From Limimaricola pyoseonensis (GTDB taxonomy: Bacteria; Pseudomonadota; Alphaproteobacteria; Rhodobacterales; Rhodobacteraceae), in assembly GCF_900102015.1 (NCBI RefSeq), contig NZ_FNAT01000002.1:310001-374000 (forward strand): a DNA stretch of 64,000 bases, read 5' to 3'. The notes below the pieces were generated by a model. The model ran no database searches. It was given only the letters and a program-made list of their open reading frames with translations, and had not been told where the DNA came from. Both the position numbers and the translations under genes were made by a program. Below are positions 48,584 through 56,028 of this stretch, piece by piece; the first letter of the stretch is position 1; every line of letters starts with the position of its first letter.

Positions 48584-51109
48584 TCAGCCGGCGCGGCGCT
48601 CGGGGTTGAAGCGGCTCTGCGCGTTGACCTGGAAGCGGCCGGTGCGGGTCCGGGTCAGCAAGCCCTGGCGCAGCAGCGTGCCGAAGCTGCGCAGCCCGTC
48701 CTCGCGGCTCACCGGGCCCGGCGCCGCTTCGCGCACCTTCTGCATCAGCTGCGGGCGGGAGAAGTCCTCGAGCCCCTCGACGAAGGCGGTGTAGGCGGCG
48801 GCGGCCTCGAGCAGCTCGCCCAGGTCATGCGCGCCCATCCGCGCGGCGAAGCTCGCGAAGCTGTCGGCCTCGGCGGACCGTTCCGGCGCCGCCTCGGCGC
48901 GCGGCGCCGGCTGGGCGGCCCGGGCCGGCAGGGCCGGGGCCTCGGCCTCGATATCGGCCAGCGACACCCGGCGCGGCCGCACCGGCGCGGCGCTGGCAGG
49001 CTGCGGCTCGGCGGCCTCGGGCAGGTCGACCCGCTGCGAGGCCACCAGCTTCAGCGGCGCGGGACGCGGCCGCTCGGGGCGGGGCTGGGCCTCCTCGCGC
49101 TCCTCCGGGCGGGCGGGCAGCCTGGGGCGGCGCGGCCGGACCACCTGGCGCAGGTCGTCGCGGAACGCGCTCTCCGCCGCGTCGCGATCCTCGACATCGC
49201 CGAGCCGGCGGGCCGCCTCGGTCGCGGCCACGGCGGCCTTGAGCTGCGAGATCGCGTCGCGCCGGCGGCTGCCCTCGGGGTCGGCCATCCGCGCGTCGGC
49301 GGCATCGAGCAGCCGGTCCATGTCGGCCTCGTCCGGGGCGGGGCGGCGCAGCGGCCCGGCCCGATCGGGCTGGGGCGCGGCCTCGGTCTCGGCGCGGGGG
49401 GCGGCGGTCTCGTCGGCATCCTCGTCGGGCTGTCCGGACGCCGCCGTTTCTTCGGCGTCGCCGTCCTCGAGGCGCTCTTCGGGCGCGGCGTCGGTCTCGG
49501 CGGCGTCATCGCCTTCGCGCGCCTCGACCGCATCGAACAGCGCCTGGTCGAGATCGGCTTGCGACCGGTCTGCCAGCTCGCGCGAGGCGGGGGCCATGTC
49601 GAGCCCCATCTCGCGCTCGAGCGCCGCCAGTTCCGCAAGCAGGGCGCGCTCGGCATCGTCCGACGGGTCGGACCCGCTAGGCCGGGGCGCCTCGTCCCGC
49701 GCGGCCTCGGCCGGCTCGGCTTCGGCTTCGGTGCCGGGGGCGTCGATCTGCGCGGTCTCGTCCAGATCGGCGAGGGTCAGGTCCTCTTCGGCCCGCTCCG
49801 GCCCGGTCGCGGTCTGGGCCGCCGCATCGGGGCCGGCGCGGTCGTCCTCCGGCTCGGCGGGCCGCTCTTCGCCGCGAGCGACGGCGCGCTCGAAATCGGC
49901 CTTGCGCATCCGGATCACCCGCGCCCGGCGCGGTGCGGGCTGCGCCGCGGCCGGGGGCATGGCCGGATCGGCTTCGGCGGCCGGCTCGGCGGCTTCGGCC
50001 TGCGAGGTGTCCTCGGCCTCCGCTGCGTCTTCCTCGGTCTGCTGCGCCTCGGGAACGTCGTGACCCGGCTCTTGGGAGGCGTCCGTCTCCGCGACGGGGG
50101 CGGCCTCGTTGTCCGGCTCGGACGTCTCTTCCCAGGCCTCGGTTTCGAGCGCCCTGAGCGCCTCGTCCACCGCGTCGTCATGCGCGGCCGCCTCGGCGGC
50201 GTCCGGCGTGTCCTGCGCCGCCTCGGCTGCGCCGCGCTCCTGCCGAAGCGCTTCGCGCACCGAGTCGACGGTTTCCTCGTCCTCGGCCTCGGGGGTTTCG
50301 AGGTCGTGGGTTGCGGTTTCGGACGTTTCGGGCGCCTCAGCCTCGTGAGCCTCGTGAGCCTCGTGAGCCTCGTGAGCCTCGTGAACTTCGACTTCGGGCT
50401 GCGGCTCTTGCGCGTCCGCCTGCTGCGTGGCCTCGGTCTCCTGCGCGTCCTCGACATCGGCCCAGTCCCGGCCGCCGAAGCCGGTGCGCGGCGCCGGGCT
50501 CGTCATCGGGGCGAGATCCTCGTCCTCCTCGCCGGCGGCGAGGGCCGTCTGCCGGCCGACCACGGCGCGGATGCGCTGCAGCTTGGCGGCGATGCTGTCG
50601 CCGCTGGCCGGGGCGGCGGTGCGGGACGGCTCGGGCTGCGGGGCCGGCTCGCTCCGGGCCGGTGCCGCCTCGGGCGCGGGCTCGGCCGCTGCCTCGGGGG
50701 TCGGGGCAGGGGAGGCCGGCTGCGGGGTCGCGTCTTCCTGCCGGGCCGGGCTCGCCGGGCTCTCGGTCGCGCGCGGGGCCGGATCGGCGGCGGCGGGCGC
50801 CGTGGCGGCGGTGGGCTCGGTCGGTGCGGGGCGGGGGGCGGGCTGTTCCTGCGGCAGGGCGGCGCGCAGCACCACGCCGGTGCCCTCGGTGCGCGCCTCG
50901 ACCCGGCGGGACACCTCGCGCTCGGCGATGCGGGCCAGCATCTCGGCGTCGGGGGTCGGCGGCTCGGCGCCGAAGTAGCGGTCGTCGGCCGCGAGGTCGC
51001 GGAAATACTCGGCGATCGCCTTCATGGTGTCGAAGGAATCGTCGAATCCCTCGAGCGTGCAGGAGAAGGTCCCGTATGAAACGGTGAGTATCTTGCTCGA
51101 TCCAACCAT
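48584..51109 (-). CDS. Large acidic Ala/Glu-rich low-complexity protein, conserved ends
   Basis: An 841-residue protein of unknown function. Residues 1-75 are ordered-looking (Ser-Tyr-Gly-Thr-Phe-Ser-Cys-Thr-Leu-Glu-Gly-Phe, then an amphipathic helix and Ala-Glu-Arg-Glu-Val-Ser-Arg-Arg-Val). Residues 80-740 are dominated by Ala, Glu, Asp and Pro with few hydrophobics, so probably disordered. The last 95 residues are again compact, with a possible winged-helix-like segment (Glu-Asp-Gly-Leu-Arg-Ser-Phe-Gly-Thr-Leu-Leu-Arg-Gln). Start: the ATG behind GAGGACGCTG. There is no signal or membrane segment. I recall homologues being labelled CheA-like in related genomes, but no CheA domain is visible here. 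Confidence 0.8.
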   Translation of the reverse strand: MVGSSKILTVSYGTFSCTLEGFDDSFDTMKAIAEYFRDLAADDRYFGAEPPTPDAEMLARIAEREVSRRVEARTEGTGVVLRAALPQEQPAPRPAPTEPTAATAPAAADPAPRATESPASPARQEDATPQPASPAPTPEAAAEPAPEAAPARSEPAPQPEPSRTAAPASGDSIAAKLQRIRAVVGRQTALAAGEEDEDLAPMTSPAPRTGFGGRDWADVEDAQETEATQQADAQEPQPEVEVHEAHEAHEAHEAHEAEAPETSETATHDLETPEAEDEETVDSVREALRQERGAAEAAQDTPDAAEAAAHDDAVDEALRALETEAWEETSEPDNEAAPVAETDASQEPGHDVPEAQQTEEDAAEAEDTSQAEAAEPAAEADPAMPPAAAQPAPRRARVIRMRKADFERAVARGEERPAEPEDDRAGPDAAAQTATGPERAEEDLTLADLDETAQIDAPGTEAEAEPAEAARDEAPRPSGSDPSDDAERALLAELAALEREMGLDMAPASRELADRSQADLDQALFDAVEAREGDDAAETDAAPEERLEDGDAEETAASGQPDEDADETAAPRAETEAAPQPDRAGPLRRPAPDEADMDRLLDAADARMADPEGSRRRDAISQLKAAVAATEAARRLGDVEDRDAAESAFRDDLRQVVRPRRPRLPARPEEREEAQPRPERPRPAPLKLVASQRVDLPEAAEPQPASAAPVRPRRVSLADIEAEAPALPARAAQPAPRAEAAPERSAEADSFASFAARMGAHDLGELLEAAAAYTAFVEGLEDFSRPQLMQKVREAAPGPVSREDGLRSFGTLLRQGLLTRTRTGRFQVNAQSRFNPERRAG
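50340..50384. repeat. Five exact 9-bp tandem repeats inside the acidic-protein gene
   Basis: GCCTCGTGA is repeated five times without change. On the coding strand it gives His-Glu-Ala five times, in the middle of the disordered region. Being in frame, copy number can change by slippage without breaking the gene. Confidence 0.9.
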
Positions 51110-51256
51110 CAGCGTCCTCGCTTTCTTCCCTGTCCGGCTCACTCGATCTAGCAGAGAATGGGTTGGAAACCGGATCGTGAGATGGGTTGCCGTGGGATGA
51201 TTTCATGGCAAAAGCGGGGCGGGCCGTTCCGCCCGCGGCGATGATGGGAGAGACCG

Positions 51257-51928
51257 ATGCCGATTGTCCAGTCCGCAGGGGCGGTCACGCTCCTGGGTGG
51301 CGGCGCATTGTTTCCGCAGGATCTGGAATGCGCGCTGGAGCGCGCGCCGGTGCTGGTCGCCGCCGATGGCGGAGCAGAGCATGCCCGCCGGGCGGGGGCG
51401 ATGCCGCGCGCGGTGATCGGCGACATGGACAGCCTCGGCGACTGCGCCGAGAGCTTCGCCGACCGCATCCACGAGATCGCCGAGCAGGACAGCACCGATT
51501 TCGACAAGGCGCTGCGCAACATCGACGCGCCGCTGGTGCTGGCGATCGGCTTCACCGGCGGCCGGATCGACCACGAGCTGGCGGTCTACCACGTGCTCGC
51601 CGCGCGGCCCGACCGGGCCTGCCTGGTGATCGGCGCGCAGAGCCTGGTCTGCCACTGCCCGCCCGAGCTGGCGGTCGACCTGCCGCCCGGCACCGCCTTC
51701 TCGCTGTTTCCCATGGCGCCGGTCCGCATCGCCTCCGAGGGGCTGCGCTGGCCGACCGCGGGGCTCGACTTCGCGCCCGACCGCCGGGTGGGCACCTCGA
51801 ACGAGGCGACCGGCCCGGTGCGGCTGCGGGCCGAAGCACCGGGGATGCTGGCGATCGCGCCGCGCGCGGCGCTCGACGCGGTGATCGCGGGGCTGCGCGC
51901 CGCGCCGCGGTGCTGGCCGGCCCGCTGA
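51257..51928 (+). CDS. Thiamine pyrophosphokinase
   Basis: A 223-residue enzyme that transfers pyrophosphate from ATP to thiamine. Family motifs are Ala-Ala-Asp-Gly-Gly-Ala near residue 36, Val-Ile-Gly-Asp-Met-Asp-Ser-Leu near 54, Asp-Ser-Thr-Asp-Phe-Asp-Lys-Ala near 78, Gly-Gly-Arg-Ile-Asp-His near 102 and Thr-Ser-Asn-Glu near 190. GGGAGAGACCG precedes the ATG. It is divergent from the acidic-protein gene and 85 nt upstream of ribB. No TPP riboswitch was seen before it. Confidence 0.93.
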   Translation: MPIVQSAGAVTLLGGGALFPQDLECALERAPVLVAADGGAEHARRAGAMPRAVIGDMDSLGDCAESFADRIHEIAEQDSTDFDKALRNIDAPLVLAIGFTGGRIDHELAVYHVLAARPDRACLVIGAQSLVCHCPPELAVDLPPGTAFSLFPMAPVRIASEGLRWPTAGLDFAPDRRVGTSNEATGPVRLRAEAPGMLAIAPRAALDAVIAGLRAAPRCWPAR

Positions 51929-52013
51929 AGCGGGGCGCGGGCGGACCGCGCGCTCTTTGCAAAACCGCCGGTCTCGGCTATCTGCGGGCCACGCCAAACG
52001 TCAGGACCCGCCA

Positions 52014-53144
52014 GTGACCCAAGCCTACGAGACCCCCGGCCCCGTCGAGAGCGACTGGTCCGATGCGATCAGCCCGATCGACGAGATCATCAACGACGCG
52101 CGCAACGGCCGCATGTTCATCCTCGTCGACCACGAGGACAGGGAGAACGAGGGCGACCTGGTGATCCCCGCGCAGATGGCCACGCCCGACGCGATCAACT
52201 TCATGGCCACCCATGGCCGCGGTCTGATCTGCCTGTCGATGCCAGGCTCGCGCATCGACGCGCTCGGCCTGCCCCTGATGTCGACCAACAACTCCTCGCG
52301 CCACGAGACCGCCTTCACCGTCTCGATCGAGGCGCGCGAGGGCGTGTCGACCGGCATCTCGGCGCATGACCGGGCCCTGACCGTCGCGGTGGCGATCGAT
52401 AGCTCCAAGACGGCGGCCGACATCGCCACGCCGGGCCACGTCTTCCCGCTGCGGGCGCGCGAGGGCGGCGTGCTGGTCCGCGCCGGTCACACCGAGGCGG
52501 CGGTCGACATATCGCGGCTGGCCGGCCTCAACCCGTCGGGCGTGATCTGCGAGATCATGAAGGAGGACGGGACCATGGCCCGTCTGCCCGACCTCGTGGC
52601 CTTCGCGCAGACGCACAACCTCAAGATCGGCACGATCAGCGACCTGATCGCCTATCGCCGCCGCCACGACAACCTCGTGCGGCTGCGCGACGAGCAGCAG
52701 ATCGTGTCGGAGTTCGGCGGCGACTGGACGCTTCGCATCTATGTCGACGAGACCCAGGGCGCCGAGCACATCGCGCTGGTCAAGGGCGACATCTCGGGCG
52801 AGGCGCCGGTGCTGACCCGGATGCACACGCTCGACCCGATGCTCGACGTGGTCGGCACCGGCCCGAAGGGCCGCGCGCGCGAGTTCGGCGAGGCGATGAA
52901 GCTGATCGCCGAGGAGGGCCGCGGCGTGCTGGTGCTCTTGCGCGACCTGCACATGAAGCTCGCCACCACCGAAGAGCATTCGCCGCACGTGCTGCGGCAA
53001 TACGGTCTCGGCGCGCAGATCCTGTCCTCGCTCGGCCTGTCGCGGATCGTGCTGCTGACCAATTCCCCCCAACCCCGCGTGGTCGGCCTCGACGCCTACG
53101 GGCTCGAGATCACCGGCACGCGCAAGATTTCGGAGATCGGATGA
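52014..53144 (+). CDS. ribB: 3,4-dihydroxy-2-butanone-4-phosphate synthase fused to a degenerate GTP cyclohydrolase II domain
   Basis: A 376-residue protein. Residues 18-220 form a complete RibB domain making the four-carbon riboflavin precursor from ribulose 5-phosphate: Asp-His-Glu-Asp-Arg-Glu-Asn-Glu-Gly-Asp, Ala-Thr-His-Gly-Arg-Gly-Leu, and His-Thr-Glu-Ala-Ala-Val-Asp. Residues 220-376 align in outline with RibA (Gly-Asp-Ile-Ser-Gly, Tyr-Gly-Leu-Gly-Ala-Gln-Ile-Leu, Leu-Leu-Thr-Asn) but contain no Cys, so the zinc site is lost, and the Gln-Glu-Gly-Arg motif is missing. The GTG start lies behind AGGA. It is first of ribB-ribH-nusB, joined by overlapping stops and starts. Confidence 0.93.
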   Translation: MTQAYETPGPVESDWSDAISPIDEIINDARNGRMFILVDHEDRENEGDLVIPAQMATPDAINFMATHGRGLICLSMPGSRIDALGLPLMSTNNSSRHETAFTVSIEAREGVSTGISAHDRALTVAVAIDSSKTAADIATPGHVFPLRAREGGVLVRAGHTEAAVDISRLAGLNPSGVICEIMKEDGTMARLPDLVAFAQTHNLKIGTISDLIAYRRRHDNLVRLRDEQQIVSEFGGDWTLRIYVDETQGAEHIALVKGDISGEAPVLTRMHTLDPMLDVVGTGPKGRAREFGEAMKLIAEEGRGVLVLLRDLHMKLATTEEHSPHVLRQYGLGAQILSSLGLSRIVLLTNSPQPRVVGLDAYGLEITGTRKISEIG

Positions 53145-53662
53145 TGGCCGGCCCCACCCACCACGCGCTCGCGCGACCCGAATTCGACGAGGGCCCGAAG
53201 ATCCTGATCGCGGTCGCCCCCTACTACAAGGACATCGCCGACAACCTCCTCGCCGGTGCCATGGCCGAGATCGAGGCCGCCGGCGGCAGCTCCGAGGTGG
53301 TCGAGCTGCCCGGCGCGCTCGAGCTGCCCTCGGCGATCGGCATCGCCGCGCGGATGGGCGACTATGACGGCTTCGTTGCGCTGGGCTGCGTGATCCGCGG
53401 CGAGACCACGCATTACGACACCGTGTGCAACGACAGCTCGCGCGGGCTGACGCTGCTGGGGCTGCAGGGCATCTGCATCGGCAACGGCATCCTGACGGTC
53501 GAGAACTACGAGCAGGCCGCCGTGCGCGCCGACCCGCAGGGCCAGAACAAGGGCGGCGGCGCGGCCGCCGCGGCGCTGCACCTCGTGGCGCTGGCGCGCC
53601 GCATGGGCCGCAAGGACAAGGGCCTTGGCTTCACCGCCAGCCGGCTCTCGGGAGAGGGCTGA
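53141..53662 (+). CDS. ribH: 6,7-dimethyl-8-ribityllumazine synthase
   Basis: A 173-residue enzyme that condenses the RibB product with the ribityl pyrimidine to lumazine. Val-Glu-Leu-Pro-Gly-Ala-Leu-Glu-Leu-Pro and Arg-Gly-Glu-Thr-Thr-His-Tyr-Asp, with its active-site His, are intact, as is Gly-Ile-Leu-Thr-Val-Glu-Asn. Two adjacent ATGs overlap the ribB stop; either may be used. The length is normal for the alphaproteobacterial enzyme. Its stop overlaps the nusB start. Confidence 0.96.
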   Translation: MMAGPTHHALARPEFDEGPKILIAVAPYYKDIADNLLAGAMAEIEAAGGSSEVVELPGALELPSAIGIAARMGDYDGFVALGCVIRGETTHYDTVCNDSSRGLTLLGLQGICIGNGILTVENYEQAAVRADPQGQNKGGGAAAAALHLVALARRMGRKDKGLGFTASRLSGEG

Positions 53663-54129
53663 TGGCCGACAAGCAGACCCAGAAGCGGCGGATGCGCTCG
53701 ACCGCGCGGATGTACGCGGTGCAGGCGCTGTTCCAGATGGAGGCCGCGCAGCAATCGGTCGACCAGGTGATGCGCGAGTTCGAGACGCATCGCTTCGGCG
53801 CGGTCTATGACGAGGTCGAATGGGAGGAGGGCGATCTCGACACCTTCCGCGGCCTGATGGAGCGCGCCGTCGACGAGCAGGCCCGGATCGACCAGATGAC
53901 GCATCGCGCGCTGGTCGCGAAATGGCCGATCGCGCGGATCGACCCGACGCTGCGGGCGCTGTTCCGCGCCGCCGGGGCCGAGATGATCTCGAACGCCACG
54001 CCGCCCAAGGTGGTGATCGTCGAGTTCGTCGAGATCGCCAAGGCCTTCTACCCCGAGGGGCGCGAGCCGCGCTTCGTCAACGCCGTGCTCGATCACATGG
54101 CGCGCGAGGCCCGGCCCGAGGCGTTCTGA
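53662..54129 (+). CDS. nusB: Transcription antitermination factor NusB
   Basis: A 155-residue all-helical NusB. The N-terminus Met-Arg-Ser-Thr-Ala-Arg-Met-Tyr-Ala-Val-Gln-Ala-Leu-Phe-Gln-Met and the C-terminal Pro-Pro-Lys-Val-Val-Ile-Val-Glu-Phe-Val-Glu-Ile-Ala-Lys-x-Phe with Phe-Val-Asn-Ala-Val-Leu-Asp are diagnostic. The first base of its ATG is the last base of the ribH stop. It acts with NusE in rRNA antitermination. The ribH-nusB order is widespread in bacteria. Confidence 0.96.
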   Translation: MADKQTQKRRMRSTARMYAVQALFQMEAAQQSVDQVMREFETHRFGAVYDEVEWEEGDLDTFRGLMERAVDEQARIDQMTHRALVAKWPIARIDPTLRALFRAAGAEMISNATPPKVVIVEFVEIAKAFYPEGREPRFVNAVLDHMAREARPEAF

Positions 54130-54152
54130 GCGCCACGGGCGCACGAGACACG

Positions 54153-54184
54153 AAAGGGGCGTGGCCGATGGCCGCGCCCCTTTT
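54153..54184. terminator. Bidirectional terminator between nusB and the SH3 gene
   Basis: A 14-bp stem AAAGGGGCGTGGCC (one G-U) with a 3-nt loop ends in TTTT on the plus strand; the A-run of the other arm gives UUU on the minus strand. Confidence 0.88.
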
Positions 54185-54196
54185 CGTTCGGCCGGC

Positions 54197-54538
54197 TCAG
54201 GGAATGTGGTTGCCCAGCCAATTGCCATGCGCCCAGCCCAGCCGGTCGTCGGGGCCGAAGCTGATCGCGTACCACGGCCCGCGCGCCCCGTAGGTGCCGA
54301 CGCGGTCGCCGTTATGGATCTTGCCGATCATCGGGTAGTTCGAGCCCGGCCCGGTCCGCACGGCCAAAAAGCCGTCGCCATTGGGGTCGAGCCCCATCAC
54401 CGTGGCCGCGCCGAAGCAGGCCGCCTGCGCGTCGGGCGGGCAGTAGGTGTCGAACGGCACATCGAGCGGCTGCGCCGGGGCGGCGGGCGCGAGGAACAGG
54501 ACGGACAAAAGGGTAAACAGCGACAATGGGCGCGTCAT
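54197..54538 (-). CDS. Exported SH3-domain protein
   Basis: A 113-residue periplasmic protein. The signal peptide (hydrophobic core 5-20, Ala-Pro-Ala-Gln) precedes a stretch with two Cys (Tyr-Cys-Pro, Ala-Cys-Phe) and a bacterial SH3 (SH3b) domain: Leu-Ala-Val-Arg-Thr-Gly-Pro-Gly-Ser-Asn-Tyr, Gly-Asp-Arg-Val and Gly-Trp-Ala-His-Gly-Asn-Trp-Leu. SH3b domains commonly bind cell-wall peptides. Start: ATG behind GGAGG. It lies downstream of the 6S-like RNA on the same strand. Confidence 0.85.
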   Translation of the reverse strand: MTRPLSLFTLLSVLFLAPAAPAQPLDVPFDTYCPPDAQAACFGAATVMGLDPNGDGFLAVRTGPGSNYPMIGKIHNGDRVGTYGARGPWYAISFGPDDRLGWAHGNWLGNHIP

Positions 54539-54629
54539 GGCGCAGACCTCCGCAGGCGTTCGGTTGCCGGCGCAGTCTAGCACGCAGGGCGGGCGTGACG
54601 AACGCCCCCGGATCGCAGGGGAGGAAGAT

Positions 54630-54790
54630 GGCGGAAACCGCAGCGACCGTGCGGGTGAGAATTCCCGAGGACCTGTATATACAGGTGGGCGCCAGGTAGA
54701 CGGGCCAGGACCCGACCAGAGCCAGCTCCCTCGGATTTGCTTAAGGCCACCGGAATTGACCCGTTGCACGAGAAGAGCAGTAACCGCCGA
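54630..54790 (-). ncRNA. ssrS: 6S RNA (probable)
   Basis: The minus strand forms a long irregular hairpin of about 160 nt. The ends pair (GGCGG with CCGCC), an inner stem CGGGT-x-AATTCC pairs with GGAATT-xxx-ACCCG, then CCGAGG with CCTCGG, with the 16-bp palindrome ACCTGTATATACAGGT nearby. The open central part includes GGCCTTAAG. Size, shape and a strong promoter at the 5' end fit 6S RNA, which binds RNA polymerase-sigma70 by mimicking an open promoter. No open reading frame explains the conservation-like pattern. A different structured RNA is the alternative. Confidence 0.7.
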
Positions 54791-54795
54791 GGCCA

Positions 54796-54824
54796 CACCT
54801 AGGCGCGCGCCCCGGCGCTGACAA
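54796..54824 (-). promoter_or_regulatory. Promoter of the 6S-like RNA
   Basis: On the minus strand TTGTCA and TAGGTG are separated by exactly 17 nt. The predicted start, about 7 nt on, coincides with the first paired bases of the RNA. Confidence 0.7.
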
Positions 54825-54899
54825 GGGGGCCGTGCAAGGGTGCCGTGCGAGAGGTTTCGCGGCTTGCACGGCGTTCGCCCTTCGTTCATATTGCGCGCC

Positions 54900-55442
54900 A
54901 TGCCTGAGGACTGGGACGACTGGGAGAAGGGGGAGCGGCGGCCGCCGACGCCGCAGCTGCCCGAGGATGCGCTATCGGCCGAGGCGCTGGCGCGCCCGCG
55001 CGCTGAGCCGCAACCGGGCCAGATCCTCGCGCGCGGGGTCTGCCGGCACCTGCTGTCGCACGGCTTCGTGACGGTCGAGGAATTCGTGCCCGTCTCTGGG
55101 CTCAGGGTCGACGTGATGGCGCTCGGCCCCAAGGGCGAGCTGTGGGTGATCGAGTGCAAGTCCTCGCGCGCCGACTTCACCTCGGACCGCAAGTGGCAGG
55201 GCTATCTCGACTATTGCGACCGCTTCTTCTGGGCGGTGGATGACGGCTTTCCGCTGGAGCTGCTGCCCGACGAGACCGGCGTGATCATCGCCGACGGCTA
55301 CGACGCGGAGATCGTCGCCATGGCGCCGGAAGCGAAGCTTGCCGGCGCGCGGCGCAAGGCGATGACGCAGAAATTCGCGCGCCATGCGGCGCTGCGCTGG
55401 CACAAGGCGCGCGATCCGGCGATCAGCCTTTCCTCGGCCTGA
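54900..55442 (+). CDS. mmcB: MmcB-family DNA repair protein, PD-(D/E)XK nuclease fold
   Basis: A 180-residue protein. The nuclease core is D71 (Leu-Arg-Val-Asp-Val-Met), E85 and K87 (Trp-Val-Ile-Glu-Cys-Lys-Ser-Ser), followed by Asp-Phe-x-Ser-Asp-x-Lys-Trp-Gln-x-Tyr, a MmcB hallmark. In Caulobacter MmcB is a damage-induced repair factor. The N-terminal 40 residues are acidic/Pro-rich and probably disordered. There is no clear ribosome site, so the ATG is chosen on similarity. Its 3' end overlaps the convergent DUF6324 gene by 20 bp. Confidence 0.87.
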   Translation: MPEDWDDWEKGERRPPTPQLPEDALSAEALARPRAEPQPGQILARGVCRHLLSHGFVTVEEFVPVSGLRVDVMALGPKGELWVIECKSSRADFTSDRKWQGYLDYCDRFFWAVDDGFPLELLPDETGVIIADGYDAEIVAMAPEAKLAGARRKAMTQKFARHAALRWHKARDPAISLSSA

Positions 55443-55620
55443 CCGCGCGCGCCGCCCGCACCGCGGCCATGATCTCTTCCGCGATCTCCTCGGCCTCGTC
55501 GGGGTCGAAATCCATCGGGATCTCGGTCTTGCCGGCTTCGATGAACAGCCGGACCATGCCCTGGTCGGTCGGGCCGATCTGCAGGTTCGCCTCGATGTCG
55601 CGTTCGGTGTCGATGCCCAT
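55423..55620 (-). CDS. DUF6324-type small acidic protein
   Basis: A 65-residue cytoplasmic protein: Met-Gly-Ile-Asp-Thr-Glu-Arg-Asp-Ile-Glu-Ala-Asn-Leu-Gln-Ile-Gly, a short beta region, then an acidic helix (Asp-Pro-Asp-Glu-Ala-Glu-Glu-Ile-Ala-Glu-Glu-Ile) and a basic tail. AAGGAG lies 6 nt before the ATG, one of the best ribosome sites here. It matches what I recall of the Rhodobacterales DUF6324 family. Function unknown. Its end overlaps the mmcB end on the other strand. Confidence 0.78.
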   Translation of the reverse strand: MGIDTERDIEANLQIGPTDQGMVRLFIEAGKTEIPMDFDPDEAEEIAEEIMAAVRAARAVRPRKG

Positions 55621-55745
55621 GGCGGCTCCTTTCCTCGTTGCAACGTCCCTATCGCCGGCCGGCGATCCGGGCAAGCGCGGCCGCCGCGAGGGAAGCCGGA
55701 TCAGGGGTTGCAATCCCCGCCGCCCGGCGCTAATTCCGCGCCAGT

Positions 55746-55822
55746 GCCGCCTTAGCTCAGTTGGTTAGAGCGCTGGATTGTGGATCCAGAGGTCCCCTGT
55801 TCAAGCCAGGGAGGCGGTACCA
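55746..55822 (+). tRNA. tRNA-His (GTG), alphaproteobacterial type without G-1
   Basis: A full 77-nt cloverleaf with anticodon loop TTGTGGA (anticodon GTG) and encoded CCA. The base before position 1 is T, pair 1-72 is G-U and the discriminator is A73. Thus the universal His identity element G-1:C73 is absent, as known for a clade of alphaproteobacteria. Confidence 0.96.
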
Positions 55823-56028
55823 TCCTCCCGAAATCGTGTTCGCGGCCCGACGTGGTCGGATCGCTGCCTGTGATCAGGCAATGCGTGGCCCGAGGGTCGT
55901 TGTAGCTGGCCCTTTCTGCTGCGCGATATCTTGCTGCGGCGCGCGACGTCCGGTCGTGCCACGTCGCGAAGTTGCCGGCCGGCGGGCCGGTCGTCCGACG
56001 CGCCGTCGGGGCCGCGGCCCGGTCGGTG

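Noticed and set aside
50340-50384. Short regular repeats considered as a CRISPR remnant
   Set aside because: The units are 9 bp, contiguous without spacers, in frame and inside a coding sequence.
48827-51079. A 750-codon plus-strand frame rich in Gly, Arg and Leu
   Set aside because: It mirrors the low-complexity acidic gene on the other strand. The minus strand has the better ribosome site, a terminator in the right place and ordered ends.
51142-51256. TPP riboswitch before the thiamine pyrophosphokinase gene
   Set aside because: No CUGAGA-type core or the paired thi-box stems could be found.
51929-52013. FMN riboswitch before ribB
   Set aside because: The gap is only 85 nt and shows none of the conserved RFN-element blocks.
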